Shown here one piece after another: positions 1-8,787 of a stretch of 53,856 nt of DNA. The stretch comes from Bacillus_I endophytica_A. Lineage in GTDB: Bacteria; Bacillota; Bacilli; Bacillales; Bacillaceae_H. Under the pieces are notes generated by a model. It searched no databases. It saw only the letters and a list, made by a program, of their open reading frames with translations, and was not told the DNA's origin. Each line of letters opens with the position of its first letter. The first letter of the stretch is position 1. The stretch lies in contig NZ_JALAMS010000022.1 of assembly GCF_026790145.1 (NCBI RefSeq), positions 1 through 53,856 of the forward strand, in the 5' to 3' direction. Made by a program: the position numbers and the translations under genes.

Positions 1-25
1 AGCCAGGATCAAACTCTCCATAGAA
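1..25 (-). rRNA. 16S rRNA, 5' end only (partial)
   Basis: The first 19 bases are the reverse complement of the conserved 16S 5' segment GGAGAGTTTGATCCTGGCT. The rest of the gene lies left of the window. The exact mature 5' end (about base 20-27) is inferred from Bacillus 16S. Two consensus promoters on the minus strand feed it. Confidence 0.9.
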
Positions 26-99
26 AGTTTGGTTTCATCTTTCGATGTCCATAGCTTTTTGTTTCTAATAAGAAACGTTGTTTTAAAAATAAAATAGAA

Positions 100-289
100 T
101 TAACGTTGACGTATTTTGTTCAGTTTTCAAAGGTCAATCATCATCGCTTATCAACAGCAACTTTTATATCTTACCATGTTAACCTTTTAAAGTCAACATC
201 TTTTTTTAGAAGTTTTGTTAACTTCTTATTTTTTGTGCTGTCTCATTAGCGACAAATAATAATATATCATCAATTAAATAATGCGTCAA
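100..289 (-). promoter_or_regulatory. rRNA operon tandem promoters P1 and P2 with leader
   Basis: On the minus strand P1 is TTGACG (284-289), 17 bp, TATATT (261-266). P2 is TTGACT (191-196), 17 bp, TAAGAT (168-173). About 40 bases below P2 the leader has CCTTTGAAAACTGAAC (around 121-136), the conserved rRNA leader/boxA-like segment of Bacillus. The tandem arrangement is typical of growth-rate and stringently controlled rrn operons in this group; that control is inferred. Confidence 0.85.
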
Positions 290-310
290 TAAGTTTTATA
301 ATATTTTTTT

Positions 311-356
311 AAAAAAGGTATTCAAGCGAAGTTTTATTCCACTTGAATACCTTACT
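311..356 (-). terminator. Terminator after lysS
   Basis: A 12-bp perfect stem (315-326 with 342-353, arm AAGGTATTCAAG) is followed on the minus strand by a run of Ts. It closes the lysS transcription unit just before the rRNA promoters. Confidence 0.85.
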
Positions 357-383
357 ACCCTTCTAAAGTAGTTATAAAACCAC

Positions 384-1874
384 TTATTTTTGACGCATTT
401 GAGGGAACAGAAGAACGTCACGAATAGAAGGAGAATTTGTTAAAAGCATAACTAGACGATCGATTCCAATACCAAGTCCTCCAGTTGGAGCCATTCCATA
501 CTCTAATGCTTCAATAAAATCGTCATCCATCTCGTGAGCTTCATCGTTTCCTTGTTCACGCTCTTTAAGCTGAGCTTCGAAACGTTCACGTTGATCGATT
601 GGATCATTTAATTCTGTAAAGGCATTTGCATGCTCACGACGTACAATAAATAGCTCAAAACGATCTGTAAAACGTGGATCTTCGTCATTTTTCTTCGCTA
701 ACGGAGAAATCTCAACAGGATGACCGTAGATGAATGTTGGTTGTACAAGTTCATGCTCTACCTTTTGTTCGAAGAATTCATTTAAAACATGACCAAACTG
801 CATATGTTCCGTTACTTCTACACCGTGTTCCTTGGCAAGAGCATGAGCTTCCTCATCAGTCATCTCTTTCCAAAAATCAACACCTGTATATTGCTTAACA
901 GCGTCAGCCATATGAAGTCTTGTCCATTCTGGAGCAAGGTTAATTTCATCTTCTCCGTATTGAACAGTTGTTGTACCAAGAACTTCTTGAGCAATATGAG
1001 CAATCATGTTCTCAGTTAAGCTCATTACGTCTTTATAATCTGCATATGCTTCGTAAAGCTCTAGCATTGTAAATTCAGGATTATGGCGTGTTGAAACTCC
1101 TTCATTACGGAATACACGGCCAATTTCATATACTCTCTCTAACCCACCTACAATTAGACGTTTAAGGTGTAATTCAATTGCAATACGCATATAAAGTTCA
1201 ATATCAAGAGCATTATGATGAGTCACAAATGGACGAGCAGATGCTCCACCAGCGATAGAGTGCATCATTGGTGTTTCCACTTCTAAGAACCCTTGTCCAT
1301 CAAGGTAGCGACGCATAGATTGAATAATACGGCTGCGCGTTATAAACGTTTGACGACTTTCTGGATTTGTAATCAAATCTAGGTAACGTTGACGATAACG
1401 TTGCTCAATATCTTTTAATCCATGATATTTATCTGGAAGTGGACGTAATGCTTTTGAAAGAAGTGTGAAAGAAGTAGCTTTAATAGAAAGCTCTCCTACT
1501 TTCGTTTTGAACATAACTCCCTCAATTCCAACAATATCCCCAATATCAGCGTTTTTGAAAAGCTCATACTGCTCTTCTCCTACACTATCTTTACGCACGT
1601 AGATTTGGATTTGGCCATTCAAATCTTGAACATGAGCAAATCCAGCTTTTCCTTTACCACGCTTTGTCATAATACGTCCAGCAAAACTAATTGAAGTTTC
1701 TTCTTCTTTTTCTGCTAGTTCTTCTTTTGAAAATTGATCATAAGCTTTTAGAAGTTCATTTGAACTATGTGAACGCTCAAAGCGTTTACCAAATGGATCA
1801 ATTCCTTGCTCTTGAAGTTCTTTCATTTTTTCACGACGCACTATCAGTTGGTCATTTAATTCTTCCTGACTCAT
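384..1874 (-). CDS. lysS: Lysyl-tRNA synthetase, class II
   Basis: Charges tRNA-Lys with lysine in the cytoplasm. The 496-aa protein has an N-terminal OB-fold anticodon-binding domain (about 60-145) and a class II catalytic domain: motif 2 FRNEGVSTRHNPEF (about 255-268) and motif 3 GLGIGIDRLVMLL (about 466-478). The length matches B. subtilis LysS. The ATG start has GGAG 8 bases upstream. It is the last gene before the rRNA operon, as in B. subtilis, and is followed by a strong terminator. A weak hairpin with a T run separates it from dusB, so some expression may depend on read-through. Confidence 0.97.
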   Translation of the reverse strand: MSQEELNDQLIVRREKMKELQEQGIDPFGKRFERSHSSNELLKAYDQFSKEELAEKEEETSISFAGRIMTKRGKGKAGFAHVQDLNGQIQIYVRKDSVGEEQYELFKNADIGDIVGIEGVMFKTKVGELSIKATSFTLLSKALRPLPDKYHGLKDIEQRYRQRYLDLITNPESRQTFITRSRIIQSMRRYLDGQGFLEVETPMMHSIAGGASARPFVTHHNALDIELYMRIAIELHLKRLIVGGLERVYEIGRVFRNEGVSTRHNPEFTMLELYEAYADYKDVMSLTENMIAHIAQEVLGTTTVQYGEDEINLAPEWTRLHMADAVKQYTGVDFWKEMTDEEAHALAKEHGVEVTEHMQFGHVLNEFFEQKVEHELVQPTFIYGHPVEISPLAKKNDEDPRFTDRFELFIVRREHANAFTELNDPIDQRERFEAQLKEREQGNDEAHEMDDDFIEALEYGMAPTGGLGIGIDRLVMLLTNSPSIRDVLLFPQMRQK

Positions 1875-1910
1875 TTCATCATCTCCATCTATTTTTTAAA
1901 TCTTAAACAG

Positions 1911-1934
1911 AAAAAAGACCAGCAAATCACTGGC
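1911..1934 (-). terminator. Weak hairpin with T run between dusB and lysS
   Basis: CCAG/CTGG stem (about 5 bp with a G-T pair) followed by six Ts on the minus strand. The stem is too short for strong termination; it may attenuate dusB-to-lysS read-through or do nothing. Confidence 0.3.
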
Positions 1935-1986
1935 AATCAGCGTACATTCTTCTGTTCGTAATTATAGGTGAACACTGTTTTATGTG

Positions 1987-2985
1987 TCAAATAGCTTGAG
2001 AGTCTTTTTGTTTTGCTTCTACTTCTTCTGCAAAAGTATCCACTAGTTTTACAAGACTCTCTCTTGTTTCACATTGATTAATCTCATTTCGCACTCTTGC
2101 ATTGCCTCGAACACCTTTTAAGTACCAAGCGGCATGTTTACGCATTTCACGCACAGCTACATTTTCGCCTTTTAGGTCGATTAAACGATCAAGGTGGAGC
2201 TTACAAATATCCATTTTCTCTCTTACTGTTGGTTCTGGAGCTAATTCACCTGTTTTTAGGTATTGAACAGTACGATAAATCATCCATGGATCACCAAGAG
2301 CAGCACGACCTATCATTACGCCGTCAACCCCTGTTTCATCAAGCATTCTTTTTGCATCTTGCGGTGTTTTTACATCTCCGTTTCCGATAACAGGAATAGA
2401 GACTGATTGTTTTACGTCACGAATGATATCCCAATTTGCTGTTCCTTCATACATTTGTACACGAGTACGTCCATGAAGAGCAACAGCTTTTCCGCCTGCA
2501 CGTTCTACTGCTCTTGCATTTTCAATTGCAAAGATATGGTCTTCATCCCAGCCCATACGCATTTTTACAGTAACAGGTTTATCTACAGCATCTACGACTG
2601 CTGAAACCATTTCATAAATTTTATTTGGATCTAGAAGCCATTTTGCCCCTGCATCACATTTAGTGATTTTAGGTACCGGACATCCCATATTAATGTCAAT
2701 GATGTCTGCTGTTGTATTTTTATCTACAAACTGAGCCGCTTCCACAAGGGTTTCTTTTTTTCCACCAAAGATTTGTAAACTCATTGGCTTTTCACGTGGA
2801 TCTATATGAAGCATTCCCATTGTCCTAGCATTTTTATAAAGAATGGCCTTATCACTCACCATTTCAGCACAAACTAATCCTGCGCCAAATTCTTTTACTG
2901 TAAGGCGAAATGCTGCATTACAAACACCTGCCATTGGTGCTAAAACAACTGGATTATCAAATTTGATATCTCCAATTTGAAGCAT
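1987..2985 (-). CDS. dusB: tRNA-dihydrouridine synthase DusB (YacF family)
   Basis: FMN- and NADPH-dependent reduction of uridines in tRNA to dihydrouridine. The 332-aa protein is a TIM barrel with APMAGVCNAAFR (16-27) and DINMGCPVPK (97-106); C102 in GCP is the probable catalytic cysteine of the family. GRTR near residue 170 and GNGDV are further conserved Dus segments. The ATG start has AGGAGGTAC upstream. Order folK-dusB-lysS matches B. subtilis except that the small HTH gene yazB is missing; a perfect hairpin fills that gap. Which U position is modified cannot be read from sequence. Confidence 0.93.
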   Translation of the reverse strand: MLQIGDIKFDNPVVLAPMAGVCNAAFRLTVKEFGAGLVCAEMVSDKAILYKNARTMGMLHIDPREKPMSLQIFGGKKETLVEAAQFVDKNTTADIIDINMGCPVPKITKCDAGAKWLLDPNKIYEMVSAVVDAVDKPVTVKMRMGWDEDHIFAIENARAVERAGGKAVALHGRTRVQMYEGTANWDIIRDVKQSVSIPVIGNGDVKTPQDAKRMLDETGVDGVMIGRAALGDPWMIYRTVQYLKTGELAPEPTVREKMDICKLHLDRLIDLKGENVAVREMRKHAAWYLKGVRGNARVRNEINQCETRESLVKLVDTFAEEVEAKQKDSQAI

Positions 2986-3017
2986 GATTGTACCTCCTAT
3001 TGTATTACATGCATATA

Positions 3018-3047
3018 GACAAGTAATCTCTTAGAAGATTACTTGTC
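3018..3047. other. Perfect 12-bp intergenic hairpin without a T tract (folK-dusB)
   Basis: The arm GACAAGTAATCT (3018-3029) pairs exactly with 3036-3047 across a 6-base loop. Neither strand has a T run directly after the stem, so it does not look like an intrinsic terminator. It lies just upstream of the dusB ribosome binding site and could stabilise or be cleaved in the operon mRNA (inference). Confidence 0.7.
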
Positions 3048-3086
3048 ATCTCAAAAAAATAAAGTATAAGTTCTATTGTAAACACA

Positions 3087-3617
3087 TTAATTTGTTTCTA
3101 AAAGAGAAAAGGTATCTTTCTCATCTCTTAGCTTCCATATTTCAATGCCTTGCTCAGCCGAAAGTTTAGAAGAGAGAGAAGATAGAAAATGACTATCTCC
3201 TAAAATGCAAGCTGAAGGAGCAATTTCCACGAGGGGAGCAAGCACAAAAGCCCGTTCAAGAATCCGCGGATGGGGAACAGATAAATTCTCCTCTTTTATA
3301 TCTTCATTATTATAAAGCAAAATGTCAAGGTCTAGCGTTCGTGGCCCCCACCGAATAATCCGCTCTCTATGACAAGCTGCCTCAACTTTTTGCAAACAAG
3401 ATAACAGTTCTTGAGGATTATACGTTGTTTCAACTTCTACAACCATGTTTAAAAAAGCAGCCTGCTCTGTATACCCAACAGGAGCTGTTTCATAAATCGA
3501 AGAAAGGTTTGTTAGTGTAATGTTTTTCTCTTTACACAGCAAGAGAATACCTTGCTTTAAATAATTAAATCTGTCTTCCATATTAGAACCCAATCCAATA
3601 TATGCTATATTCTTCAT
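3087..3617 (-). CDS. folK: HPPK, 2-amino-4-hydroxy-6-hydroxymethyldihydropteridine pyrophosphokinase
   Basis: Transfers pyrophosphate from ATP to 6-hydroxymethyl-7,8-dihydropterin, the step before dihydropteroate synthase. The 176-aa protein starts with IGLGSNMEDR and carries the HPPK signature WGPRTLDLDILLY (about 92-104) and VPHPRILERAFVLAPL (about 113-128). Its ATG overlaps the 3' end of folB by 4 bases, indicating translational coupling. It is the last folate gene of the operon. Confidence 0.96.
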   Translation of the reverse strand: MKNIAYIGLGSNMEDRFNYLKQGILLLCKEKNITLTNLSSIYETAPVGYTEQAAFLNMVVEVETTYNPQELLSCLQKVEAACHRERIIRWGPRTLDLDILLYNNEDIKEENLSVPHPRILERAFVLAPLVEIAPSACILGDSHFLSSLSSKLSAEQGIEIWKLRDEKDTFSLLETN

Positions 3618-3976
3618 GGACGACTCCTTTGAATCTCAACTCCAACTGAGTCATAGTGTCCATTAATTGGTGGGCTTTTCTTATATATTTTAACTGTACA
3701 TGCCTCAACTGAAGAAAACTTTTCAAAGACTTCAGAGGCAATTGTTTCAGCTACTGTCTCGACAAGCTTAAAAACCCTGTTCTCCATAACGTCTTTGCAA
3801 AGATTAAAAAGCTCTGCATAATTGACCGTTGCCTCAAGATCATCACTTTGTCCAGCTTTTCTTAAATCTTGCTCTACTGTTAAGTCCACTTCAAAAGGCT
3901 GTCCAAGCTTGTTCTCTTCTGAAAAAACGCCATGGTAACCATAAAATTGCATTTTATTTAAAAAGATCTTATCCAC
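3614..3976 (-). CDS. folB: Dihydroneopterin aldolase
   Basis: Cleaves 7,8-dihydroneopterin to 6-hydroxymethyl-dihydropterin and glycolaldehyde. I place the start at GTG 3976 (120 aa, VDKIFLNKMQFYGYHG), because AAAGGAGA lies at the right distance and B. subtilis FolB begins at the equivalent residue; the frame is open 10 codons further up with no ribosome binding site. The conserved FYGYHGVFSEE, NYAEL and C-terminal GHYDSVGVEI segments are present. The start overlaps the folP stop by 8 bases. Confidence 0.94.
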   Translation of the reverse strand: MDKIFLNKMQFYGYHGVFSEENKLGQPFEVDLTVEQDLRKAGQSDDLEATVNYAELFNLCKDVMENRVFKLVETVAETIASEVFEKFSSVEACTVKIYKKSPPINGHYDSVGVEIQRSRP

Positions 3977-4829
3977 GCGGAATGTCTCCTTTACCAATAA
4001 GCACATCCATCATCTTAGAAAAACGTGCAATTTCTAATACATCATGCACACGTACAATATCTGTGCCTTTTGAAATCCCTAGGCCCACTGTTGCAGCAGT
4101 ACCCTCCATGCGATCTGCAGGATTTTCTAGATCGAGTACTTTTCCTATCATTCCTTTGCGAGATGTTCCGAGTAATACAGGATAACCAAGCGATTGGAAT
4201 TGATCTAAGTTTCTCATAACGATAATATTTTCTTCTAATCCTTTAGCAAATCCGATTCCAGGGTCTAGAATGATTTTCTCATCCTTTACACCTGCTGCCT
4301 TTACGATTTTGATACTCTCATAAAGGTCCGCAATAACATCCGCCATCAAGTTTGTATAATTACGATTTTCTCTATTGTGCATAATTACAATAGGCACGTT
4401 GTATGAAGCTGCAACTTCCGCCATTTTAGGATCTGCTTTTGCTCCCCAAATATCATTAATAATATGGGCCCCAGCTTCTAATGCCTGACGAGCAACTTCT
4501 GCCTTGTACGTATCAACTGATATTGGGATTTTCACATTTTTACTAATGGCTTCAACAGCAGGAACTACACGACGAAGCTCTTCTTCTAAGCCCACTGGTT
4601 CATAACCTGGTCTTGTGGATTCCCCACCAAGGTCGATAATATCTGCTCCCTGATCTACCATAAGCTGCGCATGTTCAATAGCACGATCAAGGTGATTATA
4701 CTTTCCACCATCTGAGAAAGAATCAGGCGTTACATTCAAAATTCCCATAATGAGCGTTTTATTATGATAATCTAGTTGAAAAGGGTGTGCATTAATGACG
4801 CCTTTTCTCGGTAGCGTATTTACAGTCAT
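3969..4829 (-). CDS. folP: Dihydropteroate synthase
   Basis: Condenses pABA with hydroxymethyl-dihydropterin pyrophosphate to dihydropteroate; target of sulfonamides. The 286-aa TIM-barrel protein has both DHPS signatures: GILNVTPDSFSDGG (about 29-42) and GGESTRPG (about 68-75). Later segments DPGIGFAKG and LLGTSRKGMIG are also family features. GGAGG precedes the ATG. Together with pabA, pabB and pabC upstream and folB and folK downstream it forms one unit that makes pABA and joins it to the pterin. Confidence 0.97.
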   Translation of the reverse strand: MTVNTLPRKGVINAHPFQLDYHNKTLIMGILNVTPDSFSDGGKYNHLDRAIEHAQLMVDQGADIIDLGGESTRPGYEPVGLEEELRRVVPAVEAISKNVKIPISVDTYKAEVARQALEAGAHIINDIWGAKADPKMAEVAASYNVPIVIMHNRENRNYTNLMADVIADLYESIKIVKAAGVKDEKIILDPGIGFAKGLEENIIVMRNLDQFQSLGYPVLLGTSRKGMIGKVLDLENPADRMEGTAATVGLGISKGTDIVRVHDVLEIARFSKMMDVLIGKGDIPRG

Positions 4830-4835
4830 TTTCTT

Positions 4836-5696
4836 TTACTTCCTCCCTATATCCTTATAACTCCAGTTTGTCTGTGTCATCTGCTTATAATGATTCCGAA
4901 GAACACTAGCTAACGAACTGTCCCCATAGTGGTATCTTCTATCTCCAATATTAGAAATTGAAAAAATCTCTTGAATGGAATTCGTCATAAAGATTTCATC
5001 ACTCTCAAGCAATTTCTCTAAAGAAAAGAATCCTTCATGAACAGGAATAGATAGCGATGTTAAAAGTGCCATAACAAATTGTCTTGTTACACCACCTAAA
5101 ATCCCTGTTTTAAGAGATGGTGTATAAACAGCTCCATTTTTCACAAAGAACAGATTAGAAACAATCCCTTCTGCTATGTCTCCGTCTTCTGTTAGAAAAA
5201 TTCCTTCTTGCTTCACACTGCTAAGCTCTCGTTTAGCAAGTACGTTATTCAAATAATGATGAGACTTCAAACGATAGTTTCCTTCAGGAGTATTACGCCT
5301 TGTTTTTAAAATAACCCCCTCTTTTTCAAGAAGAGGATTCTTTGGAAGCTCCTTCATATAGACGATGATTGTTGGTTCCTCATACATGTCTGTTGAAAGA
5401 CCGAGGTCATCAACTCCTGCTGATATATTCAAACGAATGTAAGCATTCTGTAGATTATTTTTATGTGAGAGATCTTTAAACCAAGAAAGAACATCTTTCT
5501 TTGAGTATCTCCATTTTATATTCAGTTCCTTCAAACCATTTTCTAGACGTTCTAAATGATCATCAAGGAGAAAAGGATGTCCATCATAAAGTCGGAGCGT
5601 CTCAAACACCCCTAAACCATACAAGAAGCCATGATCATAAGGAGAAATCATAGCTTCTTGTTTCTGAACCAATTTATTATTTAAAAAAATATGCAT
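4836..5696 (-). CDS. pabC: Aminodeoxychorismate lyase (PLP, fold type IV)
   Basis: Converts 4-amino-4-deoxychorismate to p-aminobenzoate and pyruvate. The 286-aa protein belongs to the branched-chain aminotransferase / ADC lyase fold. K144 in RLKSHHYLNN is the expected PLP lysine, and ISPYDHGFLYGLGVFETLR (about 18-36) and GILGGVTRQ are typical. A D-amino-acid or branched-chain aminotransferase is the alternative on sequence alone, but the position between pabA and folP makes PabC the best call. It starts 2 bases after the pabA stop. Confidence 0.93.
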   Translation of the reverse strand: MHIFLNNKLVQKQEAMISPYDHGFLYGLGVFETLRLYDGHPFLLDDHLERLENGLKELNIKWRYSKKDVLSWFKDLSHKNNLQNAYIRLNISAGVDDLGLSTDMYEEPTIIVYMKELPKNPLLEKEGVILKTRRNTPEGNYRLKSHHYLNNVLAKRELSSVKQEGIFLTEDGDIAEGIVSNLFFVKNGAVYTPSLKTGILGGVTRQFVMALLTSLSIPVHEGFFSLEKLLESDEIFMTNSIQEIFSISNIGDRRYHYGDSSLASVLRNHYKQMTQTNWSYKDIGRK

Positions 5697-5698
5697 AA

Positions 5699-6280
5699 TT
5701 ATTGCACTTCTCTTTGATACGTATTAATAAAGCTTCTTAGCATCTCTTTCCCAAAAGAAGTCATGATGGATTCTGGGTGAAATTGGACACCTTCAATGGG
5801 AAGCGACTTATGACGAATAGCCATAATTTCTCCTTTATCAGTTTCTGCCGTTATTTCAAAGCAGTCTGGGAGCGTTTCTCTTTCAACAATTAAAGAATGA
5901 TAACGTGTCGCTGTAAAAGGATTAGCTAACTCCTTAAAAATGGTTTCTCCATTATGAGAAATCTCTGATGTTTTACCATGCATAAGATATTCAGCACGAA
6001 TCACCTGCCCACCAAAAGCTTGGGCAATCGATTGGTGACCTAGACAAACTCCAAAAATCGGGATTTCTCCTGCAAATCGAGAAATGGCTTCAAGACTTAT
6101 TCCAGCTTCATTTGGACTACAAGGACCTGGAGAAATCATCAAAAAGTCAGGACGCATTGCTTCAATTTCATCCAGCGTAATTTCGTCATTACGCTTTACA
6201 ACTAGTTCTTCACCTAATTCACCTAGATACTGTACTAAATTAAATGTAAATGAATCATAATTATCAATCATTAAAATCAT
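5699..6280 (-). CDS. pabA: Glutamine amidotransferase of ADC/anthranilate synthase (PabA/TrpG)
   Basis: Releases ammonia from glutamine for PabB, and in B. subtilis also for TrpE. The 193-aa class I amidotransferase has the nucleophile C79 in GVCLGHQ and the His-Glu pair in GVQFHPES. Its ATG overlaps the pabB stop (ATGA). The ribosome binding site lies inside a GAG/TAG repeat track like the TRAP site that represses this gene in B. subtilis, which suggests a dual folate/tryptophan role; the trp operon is not in the window, so this is inference. Confidence 0.95.
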   Translation of the reverse strand: MILMIDNYDSFTFNLVQYLGELGEELVVKRNDEITLDEIEAMRPDFLMISPGPCSPNEAGISLEAISRFAGEIPIFGVCLGHQSIAQAFGGQVIRAEYLMHGKTSEISHNGETIFKELANPFTATRYHSLIVERETLPDCFEITAETDKGEIMAIRHKSLPIEGVQFHPESIMTSFGKEMLRSFINTYQREVQ

Positions 6281-7704
6281 ACTCTGCTACCTCCACTCAG
6301 CTCATATTCACTCAACTCTTTTGCACGCCATAAGGCTTCTGCTTTCTTTAAAGACTCTTTATACTCATATTGCGGATGTGAATCAATTACAATACCAGCT
6401 CCTGCTTGCACATGTGCTTGTCCGTCTTTTACAACCATAGAACGAATAGCAATATTCAACTCCATGTTTTCATCAAAGCCAATCCAACCAATTGAGCCTG
6501 TATAAACTCCTCTTCTCACCGGTTCAATTTCTTCAATGATTTCCATCGTACGCACTTTGGGTGCCCCTGTAATTGTGCCTCCCGGAAATGTTGCATCAAC
6601 AACGTCAGTCCACTCATTCTCTTCTGCAAGCTGTCCTTTCACGTTAGAGACGATATGCATAACATGAGAATATCGCTCAATTGTCATTAATTCATCTACT
6701 TCTACAGTACCATATTTACAAACTCTCCCCAAGTCATTTCGCTCTAAATCCACAAGCATGATATGCTCAGCGCGTTCTTTCTCATTTGAGAGTAGTTCTT
6801 CTGCAAGCTGCTCATCTTCTTCAGCTGTTCGACCTCTAGAACGAGTGCCTGCAATTGGTCTTGTGCTTACTTCATTTTTACGCTTCTTCACTAAAAGTTC
6901 AGGTGAAGCACTCACAATTTGGAAATCTTCAAACTGTAAGTAAGACATATAAGGAGAAGGATTTAATAAACGAAGCTGCTCATACACTTCCATTGGATGC
7001 GACTTGAGCTGTCTTGTTTGACGAACTGCAATATTTACCTGAAATACATCACCCGAAGAGATGTATTCATGAATATCGTGAACAGCTTTTGAAAACTTTT
7101 CTTCATCCATCGAAAATTCATCTTTTTTCCGTTCTTCCATAAAATAGTTATGCTCATATGAAATGGGTTGAACAGGTGCCTCAAGCCACATATTCATATG
7201 ATGACTAAGTCGCAATTGAGCTTGGGTTATATTTTCTTCCTCATCTGTTACAATCACCCAAAGCTGTTCTGTTGAATGGTCATAAACAAAGACATCTTGG
7301 AAAACGAAGAAATGAAGCTCTGGCAAATTCAAATCATCAGCTGCTAACTCTGGCAGCTTTTCAATATAGCGCACATAATCATAACTAATATACCCAATAG
7401 CTCCACCTTGAAAAGGAGGAAGTTCACTATTTGTCTCTATACGATATTGAGCTAACCAGTCCTTCATTGCATGCAGAGGATTTCCTTCTATCACCATCGT
7501 CTCCCCATTTTTCTCGACAGTAAGCATATTATTCTTACCTTTTAATGATGCTATTGGATCTAATCCAATCATACTGTAGCGGCCACTGCGTCCGCTCTCT
7601 AATACCATATGTTTTTTATGGTTTTTTGCCAGAAACTGAAATTTCTTGAACCAGTGTTCTTTTGGGATGGAAACCGCTTCTCCCCAAGCTTTTCTCTGTT
7701 GCAC
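6277..7704 (-). CDS. pabB: Aminodeoxychorismate synthase component I
   Basis: Aminates chorismate to 4-amino-4-deoxychorismate using ammonia from PabA. The 475-aa protein has the anthranilate synthase I / chorismate-binding fold: STRPIAGTRSRG (about 282-293), LVDLERNDLGRV, FPGGTITGAPK and GAGIVIDSHPQYEY. The PIAGT motif has Ala where E. coli PabB has the catalytic Lys, so that motif does not separate it from TrpE; the operon does. GTG start with GGAG 9 bases upstream. First gene of the folate unit, after the cysK terminator. I found no convincing promoter in the 130 bases upstream. Confidence 0.94.
   Translation of the reverse strand: MQQRKAWGEAVSIPKEHWFKKFQFLAKNHKKHMVLESGRSGRYSMIGLDPIASLKGKNNMLTVEKNGETMVIEGNPLHAMKDWLAQYRIETNSELPPFQGGAIGYISYDYVRYIEKLPELAADDLNLPELHFFVFQDVFVYDHSTEQLWVIVTDEEENITQAQLRLSHHMNMWLEAPVQPISYEHNYFMEERKKDEFSMDEEKFSKAVHDIHEYISSGDVFQVNIAVRQTRQLKSHPMEVYEQLRLLNPSPYMSYLQFEDFQIVSASPELLVKKRKNEVSTRPIAGTRSRGRTAEEDEQLAEELLSNEKERAEHIMLVDLERNDLGRVCKYGTVEVDELMTIERYSHVMHIVSNVKGQLAEENEWTDVVDATFPGGTITGAPKVRTMEIIEEIEPVRRGVYTGSIGWIGFDENMELNIAIRSMVVKDGQAHVQAGAGIVIDSHPQYEYKESLKKAEALWRAKELSEYELSGGSRV
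6282..6318 (-). promoter_or_regulatory. Probable TRAP binding site over the pabA ribosome binding site
   Basis: On the minus-strand RNA, NAG triplets occur at 6316-6318, 6311-6313, 6301-6303, 6296-6298, 6291-6293, 6287-6289 and 6282-6284: six GAG and one UAG. Most are separated by two bases; one gap of seven equals one skipped repeat. The track covers the pabA Shine-Dalgarno and ends one base before its ATG. In B. subtilis, tryptophan-loaded TRAP (MtrB) binds such repeats at trpG and blocks translation. Confidence 0.75.
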
Positions 7705-7798
7705 ACCTTCACGCTCCTACACCATTTTTGCTATTTTATCTCTTTACTTTTCATTGTACATGATTCTTTATTTTTCTTCACTAGGAGTTTCTACTAAT

Positions 7799-7829
7799 AA
7801 AAAACCTCCCTACTAGTAGGGAGGTTTTT
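7799..7829. terminator. Terminator after cysK (symmetrical)
   Basis: A 20-bp perfect palindrome (CCTCCCTACT and its complement) flanked by A and T runs. It can stop transcription from either side and separates cysK from the folate operon. Confidence 0.92.
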
Positions 7830-7834
7830 AAGCT

Positions 7835-8779
7835 TTATTTTGTGCTTTGTTCTTCTTCCTCAAATTTATAAAGAGGTGTACTTAAGTAACGCTCACCGTT
7901 ACTTGGGATAATTGCTAAAACTTTCTTACCTTTACCCAATTCTTTTGCTACTTTTAACGCTGCATAAATAGCTGCTCCAGAAGAAATACCACCTAGGATT
8001 CCTTCATTTCTAGCTGCTTTACGCGCATATTCAAATGCCGCTTCATTCTCTACTGGAATAACTCCGTCATACACTTCTGTATCTAACGTATTTGGAACAA
8101 ATCCAGCTCCAATTCCTTGAATTTTATGAGGACCAGGCTGACCTCCTGATAATACAGGTGAACCTGTTGGCTCAACAGCATAGATTTTCACGTTCTCGTA
8201 CTTCTCTTTTAATACGCTTCCAGCACCTGATACTGTTCCACCTGTACCAACACCAGCGATAAATGCATCAAGTTGGTCACCCATTTGTTCTACAATTTCT
8301 TTTCCTGTTGTTTCACGATGCACTTTTGGGTTTGCCTCATTCTTGAACTGCTGTGGCATAAAGTAACCATGTGCATTAGAAAGCTCCTCTGCTTTCTTAA
8401 TAGCTCCGTTCATTCCTTCAGCACCAGGAGTAAGAACAAGGTCTGCTCCATATGCACGAAGAAGGTTACGACGCTCCATACTCATCGTATCTGGCATTAC
8501 TAAAATAGCTTTGTAGCCTTTTGCAGCAGCAACCATCGCAAGACCAATTCCCGTGTTTCCACTTGTTGGCTCAATGATTGTGTCCCCAGCTTTTAAAACG
8601 CCCTCTTGCTCAGCACTTTCAATCATCGCAAGACCAATACGGTCTTTTACACTACTTCCAGGATTCATAAATTCAAGTTTTAAATACACATCTGCCATAT
8701 CTTCTTCAACAATGCGATTTAATTTAACAATTGGTGTTTGACCAATTAAGTCTGTAATTGAATTTCCTACACGTGTCAT
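7835..8779 (-). CDS. cysK: Cysteine synthase (O-acetylserine sulfhydrylase) A
   Basis: PLP enzyme making cysteine from O-acetylserine and sulfide. The 314-aa fold-type II protein has the PLP lysine K45 in NPGSSVKDRIG, the substrate loop TSGNTG, the phosphate-binding GTGGT and the C-terminal serine in PSNGERYLSTPLY. The ATG start follows GAGGTGATC. It is monocistronic, with its own consensus promoter and a terminator. In B. subtilis CysK moonlights as the CymR co-repressor; nothing here tests that. Confidence 0.97.
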   Translation of the reverse strand: MTRVGNSITDLIGQTPIVKLNRIVEEDMADVYLKLEFMNPGSSVKDRIGLAMIESAEQEGVLKAGDTIIEPTSGNTGIGLAMVAAAKGYKAILVMPDTMSMERRNLLRAYGADLVLTPGAEGMNGAIKKAEELSNAHGYFMPQQFKNEANPKVHRETTGKEIVEQMGDQLDAFIAGVGTGGTVSGAGSVLKEKYENVKIYAVEPTGSPVLSGGQPGPHKIQGIGAGFVPNTLDTEVYDGVIPVENEAAFEYARKAARNEGILGGISSGAAIYAALKVAKELGKGKKVLAIIPSNGERYLSTPLYKFEEEEQSTK

Positions 8780-8787
8780 AAGATCAC

